A stretch of DNA of 24,263 bases from JAWVZB01 sp033722375 (lineage in GTDB: Bacteria > Actinomycetota > Nitriliruptoria > Nitriliruptorales > Nitriliruptoraceae): positions 1 to 24,263 of the forward strand of contig JAWVZB010000049.1 in the NCBI GenBank assembly GCA_033722375.1, written 5' to 3'. Below the pieces are notes generated by a model. It was not told the DNA's origin and did not search any database. It was given only the letters and a program-made list of their open reading frames with translations. The translations under genes were made by a program, and so were the position numbers. The number at the start of each line of letters is the position of its first letter. Position 1 is the stretch's first letter. Below are positions 1 to 6,502 of this stretch, piece after piece.

Positions 1-2
1 CG

Positions 3-773
3 GCGCGGCGGCTCGGCATGGAGTACCTGTTCCAGATGCTCGCCGAGCAGAACGTCGAGACCCTCAATTCGATCGGGATGGCCCGGAAGGGCGGCGGCGA
101 CGAGGGCGTGCCCGAAGGCGCGGACTTCACCGCCCGGTCGATGGGCGACGGGACCAAGAAGATCATCGCGTGGTGCCCCCACTGCTTCAACACGCTGAAG
201 AACGAGTACCCCGACTTCGACGGGTACTTCACCGTCCTCCACCACTCCGAGGTGCTGAGTCAGCTGATCGACGACGGCCAGATCGTCGCGACCACCCAGA
301 TCGACAAGCGGGTCACCTACCACGACCCCTGCTACCTCGGCCGCCACAACGAGGTCTACTCGACCCCCCGCAAGGTCGTCGACGCCGTGCCGGGGCTCAA
401 GCCCACCGAGATGACCCGCTGCCGCTCCAACGGCTTCTGCTGCGGGGCGGGCGGGGCGCGCATGTGGATGGAGGAGGACATCGGCAAGCGCGTCAACATC
501 GAACGCATCGACGAGGCGCTCGAGACCGATCCCGAGCTCATCACGACCGCCTGCCCGTTCTGCACCACGATGCTGACCGACGGGATCGCCCAGAAGGTCC
601 AGGAGGGCACGATCACCGACGGTCAGGTCGAGGTGCTCGACATCGCCGAGGTGCTCGAACGCGGCAGGACGTTGCCGATGGCGACGCAAGGCGTCACGGT
701 CGCGACGGGGGGACCCGATGCCGGCGCCGAGAGCAGCGACCAACCGATCGAGGACGACACCGCCCCGGCCTGA
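3..773 (+). CDS. CCG-domain (Fe-S)-binding protein, HdrD/GlpC type, 5'-truncated by window edge
   Basis: The frame is open to the left edge (Ala-Arg-Arg-Leu-Gly precede the first Met at 18), so this is the C-terminal part of a larger protein. Counting from that Met, CPHC lies at 53-56, HDPCYLGRHN at 102-111 (C105), CCGAGG at 141-146 and CPFC at 179-182. These are the second half of one cysteine-rich CCG domain and a complete second one, as in heterodisulfide-reductase-like electron-transfer subunits that bind [4Fe-4S] clusters. In actinobacteria such proteins usually carry an N-terminal membrane cytochrome-like and ferredoxin part; that part would lie outside the window. The last 40 residues are acidic and low-complexity. 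A Gly-rich stretch of about 25 residues sits between NVETLN and CPHC, where relatives I recall are shorter. The electron donor and acceptor cannot be told. Confidence 0.88.
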   Translation, partial: ARRLGMEYLFQMLAEQNVETLNSIGMARKGGGDEGVPEGADFTARSMGDGTKKIIAWCPHCFNTLKNEYPDFDGYFTVLHHSEVLSQLIDDGQIVATTQIDKRVTYHDPCYLGRHNEVYSTPRKVVDAVPGLKPTEMTRCRSNGFCCGAGGARMWMEEDIGKRVNIERIDEALETDPELITTACPFCTTMLTDGIAQKVQEGTITDGQVEVLDIAEVLERGRTLPMATQGVTVATGGPDAGAESSDQPIEDDTAPA

Positions 774-834
774 GTGGCCGCGCCCCGTCAGGGGGACGGT
801 CTAGGCTCACACGATCGATCTGGAACGAGGGCAC

Positions 835-1356
835 GTGTCCGATCCGGCGCCGATCCGGCTCGAGGAACTGCAGGAGGAGCACCGGGAGCTCCTCCTGAAG
901 GTCAACACGCGCAGCCAGGACCTGCACGATCCCTGGGTCTCCGCCCCGACCAGCGACGGGGGCTTCGACGCCTACCTCCGGCGGGCCCAGAGCCCCGACA
1001 CGGTAGCGCTGCTCGCGTTCAGCGACGACGACCTGGTCGGCGTGATCAACCTCAACCACATCGTCCGCCGCAACTTCCAGAACGCCCACCTCGGCTACTA
1101 CGCGAACGCCGACCTCGCCGGCCAGGGCCTCATGAAGGCGGCGATGGAGGCGGTCGTGACACACGCCTTCGAGGAGCTCGATCTCCACCGGCTCGAGGCC
1201 AACATCCAGCCCGACAACACCAGGTCGATCCGGCTCGTCGAGAGCGTCGGCTTCCGCCACGAAGGGCTCGCGCGCAACCTCATCCACATCAAGGGAGGAT
1301 GGCGCGACCACGAGCGCTACGCGATCACGGTGGAGGACTGGAGCCGCGACGGCTGA
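835..1356 (+). CDS. GNAT acetyltransferase, RimJ/RimL-like
   Basis: A 173-aa protein with a GTG start preceded by GAACGAGG. It has the GCN5-related N-acetyltransferase fold. The acetyl-CoA binding loop reads LAGQGLMKAAM (about residues 97-107), followed by HAFEELDLHRLEANIQPDN and the RSIRLVESVGFRHEG segment, which are typical of the RimJ/RimL branch that acetylates protein N-termini or small molecules. The family normally measures 170-190 aa, so the gene looks complete. A -10-like TAGGCT lies at 802-807. The gene is separated from the Fe-S protein by about 60 bp and converges on the BldD-like gene. The substrate cannot be predicted. Confidence 0.88.
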   Translation: MSDPAPIRLEELQEEHRELLLKVNTRSQDLHDPWVSAPTSDGGFDAYLRRAQSPDTVALLAFSDDDLVGVINLNHIVRRNFQNAHLGYYANADLAGQGLMKAAMEAVVTHAFEELDLHRLEANIQPDNTRSIRLVESVGFRHEGLARNLIHIKGGWRDHERYAITVEDWSRDG

Positions 1357-1385
1357 CCTGCCCTCTTGGGAACCGAGCGGGTCGG

Positions 1386-1868
1386 TCAGCCCTCGGTGAT
1401 CAGGATCTGACGCCGCTCGAGGTGCTCGCAGAGGACCTCCCGCTTGACCCCCATCGCGATCGCGAGGGTGTCGAGGTCGTCGGACCGCAGGCTCAGCATG
1501 CGGCCGTTGTAGTCACCACGCCGCTGCTTGATCGCTTCGGTGAACCGCAGGATCGGGGCGAGCCCCGGAGCGTCGCTGCGCTTGAGCTGGACCAGGTCGA
1601 GCACCAGCGGATCCTCCGCGGGCGCGGACTCGACGAGGTCGGTGGGGACGTCGTTCACGGGCGGCAGCAGTTCGTGCAGCGGGATCCCGTAGAACCGCGC
1701 GAGCCCCGCCAGCTTCGGAGCCGAGACCGCCCGGTCACCCCGCTCGTAGGAGCCGACGACGACCGCCTTCCACTGACCGCCAGACTGCTCCTCCACCTCT
1801 TGCAGGGTCAGGCCGTGCTGTCGCCGGACCTCACGCAGGCGTTGGCCGAGTTCCTCTTGGTAGTCCAT
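1386..1868 (-). CDS. bldD: BldD-like HTH regulator with intact c-di-GMP signature
   Basis: A 160-aa protein. I chose the ATG at 1868 because GAGGAG lies 8 nt upstream and because known BldD proteins begin just before the LGxxLRxxR helix; the frame stays open to 2027 (other in-frame starts at 1913 and 2027). Residues 7-70 form an XRE/Cro-type helix-turn-helix with the stretch WKAVVVGSYERGDRAVS, nearly the same in Streptomyces BldD. The C-terminal half contains R117-G-D119, eight residues, then R128-S-D-D131, which fits the RxD-X8-RxxD motif by which BldD binds tetrameric c-di-GMP. In Streptomyces, BldD with c-di-GMP represses developmental genes. Here a c-di-GMP-responsive global regulator is inferred. 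A possible -10 (TACAGT) is at 1921-1926. It lies downstream of dcd on the same strand. Confidence 0.88.
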   Translation of the reverse strand: MDYQEELGQRLREVRRQHGLTLQEVEEQSGGQWKAVVVGSYERGDRAVSAPKLAGLARFYGIPLHELLPPVNDVPTDLVESAPAEDPLVLDLVQLKRSDAPGLAPILRFTEAIKQRRGDYNGRMLSLRSDDLDTLAIAMGVKREVLCEHLERRQILITEG

Positions 1869-1920
1869 CTCCACGTCTCCTCGCCGCACCGGCGTGCGGC
1901 GTCTCTTCGACATCCCGACC

Positions 1921-1926
1921 ACTGTA
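1921..1926 (-). promoter_or_regulatory. Candidate -10 box of the BldD-like gene
   Basis: TACAGT on the minus strand fits TANNNT and lies about 50 nt upstream of the ATG at 1868. No convincing -35 is seen. If used, it would exclude the upstream in-frame starts at 1913 (too close) and 2027. Confidence 0.3.
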
Positions 1927-2108
1927 CGGCCCGAACGGGACATCGGGTGTGGTCGTCCACGCCACGCGGCCCCCGACCGTCCGATCACGGCCGCAGCACC
2001 CGAACGTGGGTAGGAGCTGGCGTGCATCTCCAGCGCGACTTGTTCTCGCGCACGGGGCGACGCTAGTGGTCGCTCCAGCGCCAGTCCTCGAACGTCAGCC
2101 CTCGAACG

Positions 2109-2675
2109 TCACTCGTCGAAGTTGAGGTGGTAGCGGCTCGGGGTCGGCCCACGCTGCCCCTGGTACTTCGAACCCGTCTCGTCGGATCCGTACGGGTGCT
2201 CGGCCGGCTGATCCAGCTGGAAGAAGGCGATCTGGCCGATCTTCATGCCCTTGTAGAGGGTGATCGGCAGCGTGGCGAGGTTGGACAGCTCGAGCGTCAC
2301 GTGCCCGTGGAAGCCCGGATCGATGAACCCGGCGGTGGAGTGGGTGACGAGCCCGAACCGCCCCAGCGAGCTCTTGCCCTCGAGCCGGGCGGCAACGTCG
2401 TCGGGGAGCGCCACGGTCTCGAAGGTCGAGCCCAGCACGAACTCGCCGGGGTGGAGGATGAACGGCTCGTCACCGTCGACCTCGACCAGCTCGGTCAGCT
2501 CGTCTTGGGCCTGCTTCACGTCGATGTAGGAGTAGCGGTGGTTCGCGAACACCCGGAACAGCCCGTCGATGCGGACGTCGATGCTGGAGGGCTGCACCGC
2601 GTCGTCGGCCAGCGGATCGACCGTGATGCGCCCCTCGGCGAGGGCCTTCTTGATGGTGACGTCTGACAAGATCAC
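2109..2675 (-). CDS. dcd: dCTP deaminase, dUMP-forming (bifunctional) type
   Basis: A 188-aa protein starting at GTG 2675, which has GAGGA 7 nt upstream and gives the usual N-terminus MILSD; a longer in-frame start at 2711 would add 12 residues not typical of the family. The trimeric dUTPase-fold enzyme turns dCTP into dUMP for dTTP synthesis. Visible landmarks are GKSSLGRFGLVTHSTAGFID (101-120), the predicted catalytic Glu in HVTLELSN (E129), and the C-terminal EHPYG...SKYQGQRGPTPSR that closes over the nucleotide. HSTAGFIDPGF and the C-terminus match the Mycobacterium tuberculosis bifunctional deaminase/dUTPase more than the E. coli mono-functional enzyme, so direct dUMP formation is inferred. 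It is divergent from tRNA-Gly. Confidence 0.95.
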   Translation of the reverse strand: MILSDVTIKKALAEGRITVDPLADDAVQPSSIDVRIDGLFRVFANHRYSYIDVKQAQDELTELVEVDGDEPFILHPGEFVLGSTFETVALPDDVAARLEGKSSLGRFGLVTHSTAGFIDPGFHGHVTLELSNLATLPITLYKGMKIGQIAFFQLDQPAEHPYGSDETGSKYQGQRGPTPSRYHLNFDE

Positions 2676-2766
2676 CGGAGCATCCTCGTCGTGGTGGGGC
2701 GGGGTCCGCACGAGCCGTCGTCGGCCCCGGGGGAAGTACCAGCGGGGTTGGACGAGGTGGAGGTCG

Positions 2767-2780
2767 CGAGTTCGAACTCG
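2767..2780. repeat. 14-bp perfect palindrome upstream of tRNA-Gly
   Basis: CGAGTTCGAACTCG reads the same on both strands and sits 1 bp before the presumed tRNA -10. It may be a regulator site for the dcd/tRNA intergenic region. Its GTTCGAAC core also resembles a tRNA T-arm, so a relic of a duplicated tRNA end is an alternative. Confidence 0.45.
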
Positions 2781-2781
2781 G

Positions 2782-2787
2782 TACTCT
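2782..2787 (+). promoter_or_regulatory. Candidate -10 of tRNA-Gly
   Basis: TACTCT fits TANNNT and ends 12 nt before the mature tRNA 5' end, a spacing that leaves a short 5' leader for RNase P. No clear -35 is present. Confidence 0.4.
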
Positions 2788-2799
2788 GCGCCCGCCTCC

Positions 2800-2870
2800 G
2801 CGGGTGTAGCTCAATGGTAGAGCCCCAGCTTCCCAAGCTGGTGACGGGGGTTCGATTCCCCTCACCCGCT
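2800..2870 (+). tRNA. tRNA-Gly (anticodon CCC)
   Basis: A 71-nt cloverleaf. The acceptor stem GCGGGTG pairs with CACCCGC, with U73 as discriminator. The D-stem is GCTC/GAGC. The anticodon stem CCAGC/GCTGG encloses TTCCCAA with CCC at 2832-2834. The T-stem GGGGG/CCCCT encloses TTCGATT. CCA is not encoded. It reads GGG glycine codons. A pyrimidine-rich trailer with a run of five T follows at once. Confidence 0.96.
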
Positions 2871-2914
2871 CTCTCTTTTTCCTCTTGCTCTTCTCTCTGT
2901 TCTCTCTCACTCAC
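2869..2914 (+). other. Polypyrimidine tract behind tRNA-Gly
   Basis: Of 46 bases only four are purines, and TTTTT lies at 2876-2880. In this GC-rich sequence the T content is unusual. It could end tRNA transcription without a classical hairpin or serve as the 3' processing trailer. Confidence 0.4.
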
Positions 2915-2977
2915 GCGTCAAGAGGTCGGTCCGTCGAGCTCTCGCTCGTATCGGCCCAAGACCTGGTCGTCGACGTC

Positions 2978-3508
2978 TCAGGAGGTCGGGTTGGCCCACG
3001 GTGGAGGGTCGAGCGAAGACACACCCGAAGCGAGACGTAGTGCCTGGTCATCGGTGGCAGTCGAACCCATCGCTGCGTCCCGCTGCTCGGTCGTGAGCTC
3101 CTCCACGATGCAGAACTCGTTGCCGAACGGGTCCTGCATCACGGCCCAGTCGATCCGTGGAGGCTCATCACCGTAGGATCCGGGTCGCGGGTAGAGGCTC
3201 GGTGGCTTCTTGACGCGACCGCCGATGGCGAGGATGTCGCGGACGGCGTTGTCCATGCCGTCGTTGGGCCAGATGTCGATGTGGACCCGGTTCGCCTCGT
3301 GATGAGTCGGCTCAGCCAGCCGGACCGGCGCCCGCGACGTCACGTTGAGGATCATGTAGTTGTCCGAGTTCGGGTCCGTGAGGTACCCGAGCCATCCGTG
3401 CCAGTCCCGCCCGGTGGTCGTCCAGCCCAGCACCTCAGCCCAGAACTCGCAGCCTCGTTGTAGATCGGTGACGTTGATGCAGACCGACTTCCACCTGCCT
3501 ATCGCCAT
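2978..3508 (-). CDS. VOC-superfamily (glyoxalase/dioxygenase-like) protein
   Basis: A 176-aa protein. The ATG at 3508 is chosen because GAGAGG lies 7 nt upstream and the first beta-strand of the fold (KSVCINVTDLQRGCEFWAEVLGW) follows directly. A second module reads RVHIDIWPNDGMDNAVRDILAIGGRV, and WAVMQDPFGNEFCIVEE closes it, as in Glyoxalase_6-like proteins. Such proteins range from metal enzymes to antibiotic-binding proteins; the ligand here is unknown. The last 35 residues are extra to the fold. The gene is divergent from a PadR-type repressor 89 bp away, so a small-molecule response (resistance or detoxification) under PadR control is a reasonable inference. A possible -10, TAGGGT, is at 3556-3561 on the minus strand. 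Confidence 0.82.
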   Translation of the reverse strand: MAIGRWKSVCINVTDLQRGCEFWAEVLGWTTTGRDWHGWLGYLTDPNSDNYMILNVTSRAPVRLAEPTHHEANRVHIDIWPNDGMDNAVRDILAIGGRVKKPPSLYPRPGSYGDEPPRIDWAVMQDPFGNEFCIVEELTTEQRDAAMGSTATDDQALRLASGVSSLDPPPWANPTS

Positions 3509-3568
3509 CGACTCGCCTCTCGTCCCGACACCCACGACCGCCAGCAGCTGAGCGGACCCTAACACCCT

Positions 3569-3589
3569 TTTGCTCTCATTGCGAGTAAA
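3569..3589. promoter_or_regulatory. Palindromic operator between VOC gene and PadR gene
   Basis: A 21-bp dyad centred on 3579: TTT, CTC and CA on the left pair with TG, GAG and AAA on the right, with two mismatched positions among ten. It covers the start of the PadR -10 (TAAACT, 3586-3591) and would lie near the -35 of the VOC promoter. PadR proteins commonly repress their own gene and a divergent neighbour from such sites. Binding is inferred. Confidence 0.55.
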
Positions 3590-3591
3590 CT
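3586..3591 (+). promoter_or_regulatory. -10 box of the PadR gene, probable leaderless start
   Basis: TAAACT fits TANNNT, is followed by 6 nt and then directly by the GTG start at 3598. No ribosome binding site is seen before that GTG, which fits a leaderless message. Confidence 0.5.
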
Positions 3592-3597
3592 GTTGCC

Positions 3598-4302
3598 GTG
3601 ACTTCCTCGACGTCTCCGACCACCTCACCGGCGACCTACGGTCTGCTCGGGTTGCTGGCGACGCGATCGTGGACGGGGTACGAGCTGACCCAGCAGGTCC
3701 AACGCAGCTTGCGGTTCACCTGGCCCACGTCGGAAGGCCACCTCTACCGCGAACAGAAGCGGCTGGTCACCCTCGGGTGGGCCACGGCCACGACCGAGCG
3801 CGTCGGCCGACGATCGCGGAAGCGCTACACCATCACCGATGAAGGGCGGGAAGCACTCCGCGCCTGGCTGGAGACCGAGCCCGAGGAACCGCACTTCCAG
3901 ATCGAAGGGCTGTTGCGCGTCTTCTTCGCCGACCGCGGCACGCCCGAGCAGCTCGTCGCAGCCATGCTGGCCACCGGAGACATGGCCGGCTCGATGGTGG
4001 ACGAGCTGCGAGGGTTCGTGGACGAGTACCTCGCCGATGGGGGGCCATTGTGGATGCTCGAGCAGGGGGTGGGCGGCCCCCAGGGGGAACGCCTGGAGTT
4101 CCGGGGGCGTCCCATGTACCCGGAGCGGTTGCACGTGGTTGCGCTGGCGATCGACCTGCTCACCCGGTTGCTCTCCACCCTCGACGAGTTCCTGGCGGAG
4201 GCCGCAGAAGAGGCCGGCCGCTGGCCCACCACCACCCACACCTCGCTGACCCCCGCGACGAGGCGCCGGCTCGAGGCCGTCCGCGAGCGCACGTCGGAGT
4301 AG
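3598..4302 (+). CDS. PadR-family transcriptional regulator
   Basis: A 234-aa protein. Residues about 10-80 form the winged helix (YGLLGLLATRSWTGYELTQQV, then SEGHLYREQKRLVTLGWAT and the wing RRSRKRYTITDEGREAL). The C-terminal 130 residues are the longer PadR/VirR-like dimerisation region, mostly helical. The GTG start lacks a Shine-Dalgarno sequence and sits 6 nt behind a -10 box, so the mRNA is probably leaderless. A 21-bp palindrome overlapping that -10 suggests autorepression and control of the divergent VOC gene. PadR proteins respond to phenolic acids, drugs or other small molecules; the inducer here is unknown. Confidence 0.88.
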   Translation: MTSSTSPTTSPATYGLLGLLATRSWTGYELTQQVQRSLRFTWPTSEGHLYREQKRLVTLGWATATTERVGRRSRKRYTITDEGREALRAWLETEPEEPHFQIEGLLRVFFADRGTPEQLVAAMLATGDMAGSMVDELRGFVDEYLADGGPLWMLEQGVGGPQGERLEFRGRPMYPERLHVVALAIDLLTRLLSTLDEFLAEAAEEAGRWPTTTHTSLTPATRRRLEAVRERTSE

Positions 4303-4340
4303 AGCGTCCTGTCGCTCCCCATCCCCCGACGGGAAGCACC

Positions 4341-4560
4341 ATGTTCCCGACACCCGTGACGGAGTCGGCCGGAACCGAGCCCGACATCATCGACCAGGAC
4401 GGCGCTCGGTTCCACTGAGCTCCGGGTGGCCTGCGTGATGGAGCCTGATGCCGATGGCCGGCTACGCCTCGACACCGAGGGCGACGGGCAGGACCCGGAG
4501 GACTGGTTGTCGCTGCTCGAGCCGGTGCTCGCGAGTGTGCAGTGGGGACTGGCTCCCTAG
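4341..4560 (+). pseudogene. Small gene, apparently frameshifted at about 4416
   Basis: An ATG at 4341 preceded by GGGAAG opens a 25-codon frame with G/C at most third positions; it ends at TGA 4416-4418. From 4417 the next frame continues with the same codon style (ELRVACVMEPDADGRLRLDT and then DPEDWLSLLEP) to TAG at 4558. Removing the single T at 4416 would join them into one acidic protein of about 72 residues. Alternatively the second part is an independent 40-aa gene starting at ATG 4438, or the whole stretch is non-coding. No family is recognised. Confidence 0.3.
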
Positions 4561-4622
4561 CGCGAGGAGCGCGAGGTCGTGGACGAGGCGCGATGGATTC
4601 CGGCTCGATGCGGGCGAGGCGG

Positions 4623-4647
4623 GACCCCGGCTCCGTTCGCCGGGGTC
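4623..4647. terminator. Hairpin between convergent genes
   Basis: GACCCCGG at 4623-4630 pairs perfectly with CCGGGGTC at 4640-4647 around a 9-nt loop. It lies 24 bp beyond the end of the minus-strand 117-aa gene and beyond the plus-strand small gene, so it can serve both. There is no T-run, as is common for actinobacterial terminators. Confidence 0.45.
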
Positions 4648-4670
4648 GTCCTCGCGGAGCCGTGCCGCAG

Positions 4671-5024
4671 CTACTCGCCCCAGATGGATGCGTCCGTGAC
4701 CGCCTTGTAGAGACCGTTGGACCAAGCCGCGTCGTTCCGTTGGTCCGTGAACCCGGTGGCGGCCTCCACCAACTCGGCGAAGCGACCGCCTTCCCGCATC
4801 GCCGCCGCGAACGCGTCCTGGGCGGCGTAGCTGTCCATCCGCCAGTACGTCTTGTACTGACCCGCCTGCTTCTCGCTGCTGTAGATCGCCGTGAACGTTC
4901 CGAGGTACTCGATCCCTGCCGGGCAGGCCTTTGCCAGCTCGTCCTCGTTGTCCGCGAGCCAGCGCTGGAAGGCCTGGCTCGAGCCCTCCTCGACGTCGTA
5001 CCCCTGCTCCATCATGAACTTCAT
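4671..5024 (-). CDS. Unknown 117-aa soluble protein
   Basis: I chose ATG 5024, which begins MKFMMEQGYDVEEG and has AGGGAG 9 nt upstream; the frame stays open much further but that part has no protein character. The sequence shows no signal peptide or membrane segment. The pattern FMMEQGYDV, helix RWLADNEDELAKAC, strand IEYLGTFTAIY, strand YKTYWRMDSYAAQDAFAAAM resembles small alpha+beta-barrel (ferredoxin-like) proteins such as NIPSNAP/Dabb, but I do not recognise a family firmly. It may bind or modify a small molecule; no catalytic residues are identified. A -10-like TAGAGT lies at 5071-5076 on the minus strand. It is divergent from an SRPBCC gene. Confidence 0.72.
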   Translation of the reverse strand: MKFMMEQGYDVEEGSSQAFQRWLADNEDELAKACPAGIEYLGTFTAIYSSEKQAGQYKTYWRMDSYAAQDAFAAAMREGGRFAELVEAATGFTDQRNDAAWSNGLYKAVTDASIWGE

Positions 5025-5149
5025 CGCAACTGCTCCCTTCCCCCCGCGGGTGGCCCCCGTGATCTGACCGACTCTAGACGAGCGGGGGCGGGCTGACGAG
5101 GGCAGATCGAAGAACCGCGCCCGCACTCGACGTTCCACCGGAAGGGGTC

Positions 5150-5179
5150 TTGCGCCCCGCTCGCTTCCGGCCGTAGCGT
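5150..5179 (+). promoter_or_regulatory. Promoter of the first SRPBCC gene
   Basis: TTGCGC (5150-5155), 18 bp, then TAGCGT (5174-5179). The predicted transcript start is near 5186, leaving a leader of about 16 nt with a GGGAGG ribosome site. Confidence 0.42.
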
Positions 5180-5202
5180 GAGCGCCAGCGGGAGGGAGAC
5201 AC

Positions 5203-5658
5203 GTGGGGTACGCGCACCTGACCAAGCACATCGAGGCGCTTCCCGACGAGGTGTTCGATTTCGCCGCGCAGGCTCGGCGGCTCCCCGAGTGGCTGACGCT
5301 CATCATCGACGTCGCCCAGGCCGACGACCGCCTGGACCACGAAGGGGCGAGCTTCGCCTCGACCATGAAGCTCGGTGGGCGCCAGCTCGAGGTCGACTGG
5401 CACGTGACCCGTGCCGAACCAGGCCACCACGTGCACCTCGATGGCACCGCCGACCCGGACGGGACCGCGAGCGCGGTGTTCCAGTTCGGCCGCTGGGAGG
5501 GCGGCACCGAGGTGATGGTCGAGATCGACTGGCAGCTGCCCGGTGGCTTCGTCGCGAACCTCACCGACCGGCTGTTCGTGGAGCGGGCGATCGCCCGCGA
5601 GCTGAAGCACTCGCTCGCCAACCTCGCCGACATCGTCGAGGTTCACGAGACCTCGTGA
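5203..5658 (+). CDS. SRPBCC (START-fold) protein, polyketide-cyclase/CoxG-like
   Basis: A 151-aa protein with GTG start behind GGGAGG. It shows the helix-grip layout: an N-terminal strand HLTKHIEALPDEVFDFAAQARRLPEWL, a central sheet (RLDHEGASFASTMKLGGRQLEVDWHV), and a long C-terminal helix LFVERAIARELKHSLANLADIVE. These folds hold hydrophobic ligands in a deep cavity; some are enzymes and many are ligand carriers. There is no signal peptide. The ligand is unknown. It is one of three SRPBCC genes within 2 kb and ends against a strong hairpin shared with the next, convergent SRPBCC gene. Confidence 0.85.
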   Translation: MGYAHLTKHIEALPDEVFDFAAQARRLPEWLTLIIDVAQADDRLDHEGASFASTMKLGGRQLEVDWHVTRAEPGHHVHLDGTADPDGTASAVFQFGRWEGGTEVMVEIDWQLPGGFVANLTDRLFVERAIARELKHSLANLADIVEVHETS

Positions 5659-5687
5659 CCCGCCGCCCCGTGACTCGGGGCGGCGGG
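5659..5687. terminator. Strong bidirectional hairpin between convergent SRPBCC genes
   Basis: CCCGCCGCCCC (5659-5669) and GGGGCGGCGGG (5677-5687) form a perfect 11-bp stem with the 7-nt loop GTGACTC. It begins immediately after one stop codon and ends 5 bp before the other gene's stop, filling the whole 34-bp gap. No T-run follows. Confidence 0.75.
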
Positions 5688-5692
5688 GACGA

Positions 5693-6097
5693 TCAGGGCG
5701 TGGCGTCGGCCACGAGCTGGTCGAGGTAGCGGGTCCAGCCGTCCTCGTGGAGGCGCATCGCGTCGGCGTCGGGCAGCCCAGAGTGCGTCAGCGTGACGAC
5801 TGTGTCGCCGCCGTCTGAGCGGAAGGTGACCTCGACCCGCGACGAGCCGGGTGGGACCATCGGGTTGCCCTCCCAGCCCCAGGTGAACACCACGCGCTCG
5901 GGCGGCTCGACCTCGACGAACTCGCCCCGCGCGACCGATCCCTCGACGACGTGGACGCGGTAGATGCCGCCGGGCCGGGCGTCGAGCTCGGCTTCGTGGC
6001 CCATCCAGCGGGTGTAGCGGTCGGGGTCGGTGAAGTAGGCGAACACCGTGTCGCGGGGGGCGTTGATCCGCCGCTCGAGCTCGACCACGTCGGTCAC
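5693..6097 (-). CDS. SRPBCC protein, AHSA1/COG3832-like, partner of ArsR repressor
   Basis: A 134-aa protein. GTG 6097 is chosen because AGGAG lies 6 nt upstream and the fold begins at once (VVELERRINAPRDTVFAYFTDPDRYTRWMG). YRVHVVEGSVARGEFVEVEPPERVVFTWGWE and the closing helix are typical of activator-of-Hsp90-like SRPBCC proteins. The family has no agreed biochemical role; members next to ArsR regulators are very common. It follows the ArsR gene by 34 bp in the same direction, so the two form an operon. It ends on a hairpin. Confidence 0.88.
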   Translation of the reverse strand: MTDVVELERRINAPRDTVFAYFTDPDRYTRWMGHEAELDARPGGIYRVHVVEGSVARGEFVEVEPPERVVFTWGWEGNPMVPPGSSRVEVTFRSDGGDTVVTLTHSGLPDADAMRLHEDGWTRYLDQLVADATP

Positions 6098-6131
6098 GTC
6101 GACTCCTGTCGCTGCGTCATGCGTCGCTGTT

Positions 6132-6473
6132 TCACGCGCCGGCTGCGTCTTGTGTGTCCTCGGCGATGCCGGCTTCCTCCTCGGCCAGCGCGGCGAGGCG
6201 GTCGAGGTCGTCCGACCACATGCGTTCGAGCATCGCCGCCAGCGGGCCCATCGAGCTGCGGTTCGCCCGGTAGAACCGGTGGCGTCCCTCCCGCCGCTCG
6301 ATGACGAGGCCCGCCTCCTTGAGCACCTTGAGGTGCTGCGACACTGCCGGCCACGAGACGTCCTCGAACCGCGCCGCCACGTCACCGGCAGCCAGCTCGT
6401 CCTCCCACACCAGCCGCAGGATGCGGCGGCGGCGGGGCGACGCGACCGCATCGAGCGCTGCCTGGTCGACCAC
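6132..6473 (-). CDS. ArsR-family winged-helix repressor
   Basis: A 113-aa protein starting at GTG 6473 with an excellent AAGGAGG site 6 nt upstream. Residues 4-75 form the winged helix: DAVASPRRRRILRLVWE, then LAAGDVAARFEDVSWPAVSQHLKVLKEAGLVIERREGRHRFYRAN with the recognition helix near 36-52. No Cys cluster of the metal-sensing type is present, so it is not a classical arsenic or cadmium sensor; it belongs to the group paired with AHSA1-like proteins. It is divergent from another SRPBCC gene, and two identical-type operators lie between them, which suggests that it controls both sides. Confidence 0.92.
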   Translation of the reverse strand: MVDQAALDAVASPRRRRILRLVWEDELAAGDVAARFEDVSWPAVSQHLKVLKEAGLVIERREGRHRFYRANRSSMGPLAAMLERMWSDDLDRLAALAEEEAGIAEDTQDAAGA

Positions 6474-6502
6474 GCCCGCCTCCTTGGTCTGACGTCCTCG
6501 AT

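Noticed and set aside
2767..2780. LexA/SOS box before tRNA-Gly
   Set aside because: Actinobacterial SOS boxes, as I know them, have CGAAC and GTTCG separated by four bases in the opposite order; here GTTCGAAC is gapless.
4448..4699. 83-codon plus-strand frame between PadR and the 117-aa gene
   Set aside because: It crosses the hairpin and overlaps the end of the opposite gene; its translation is Arg/Ser-rich without structure.
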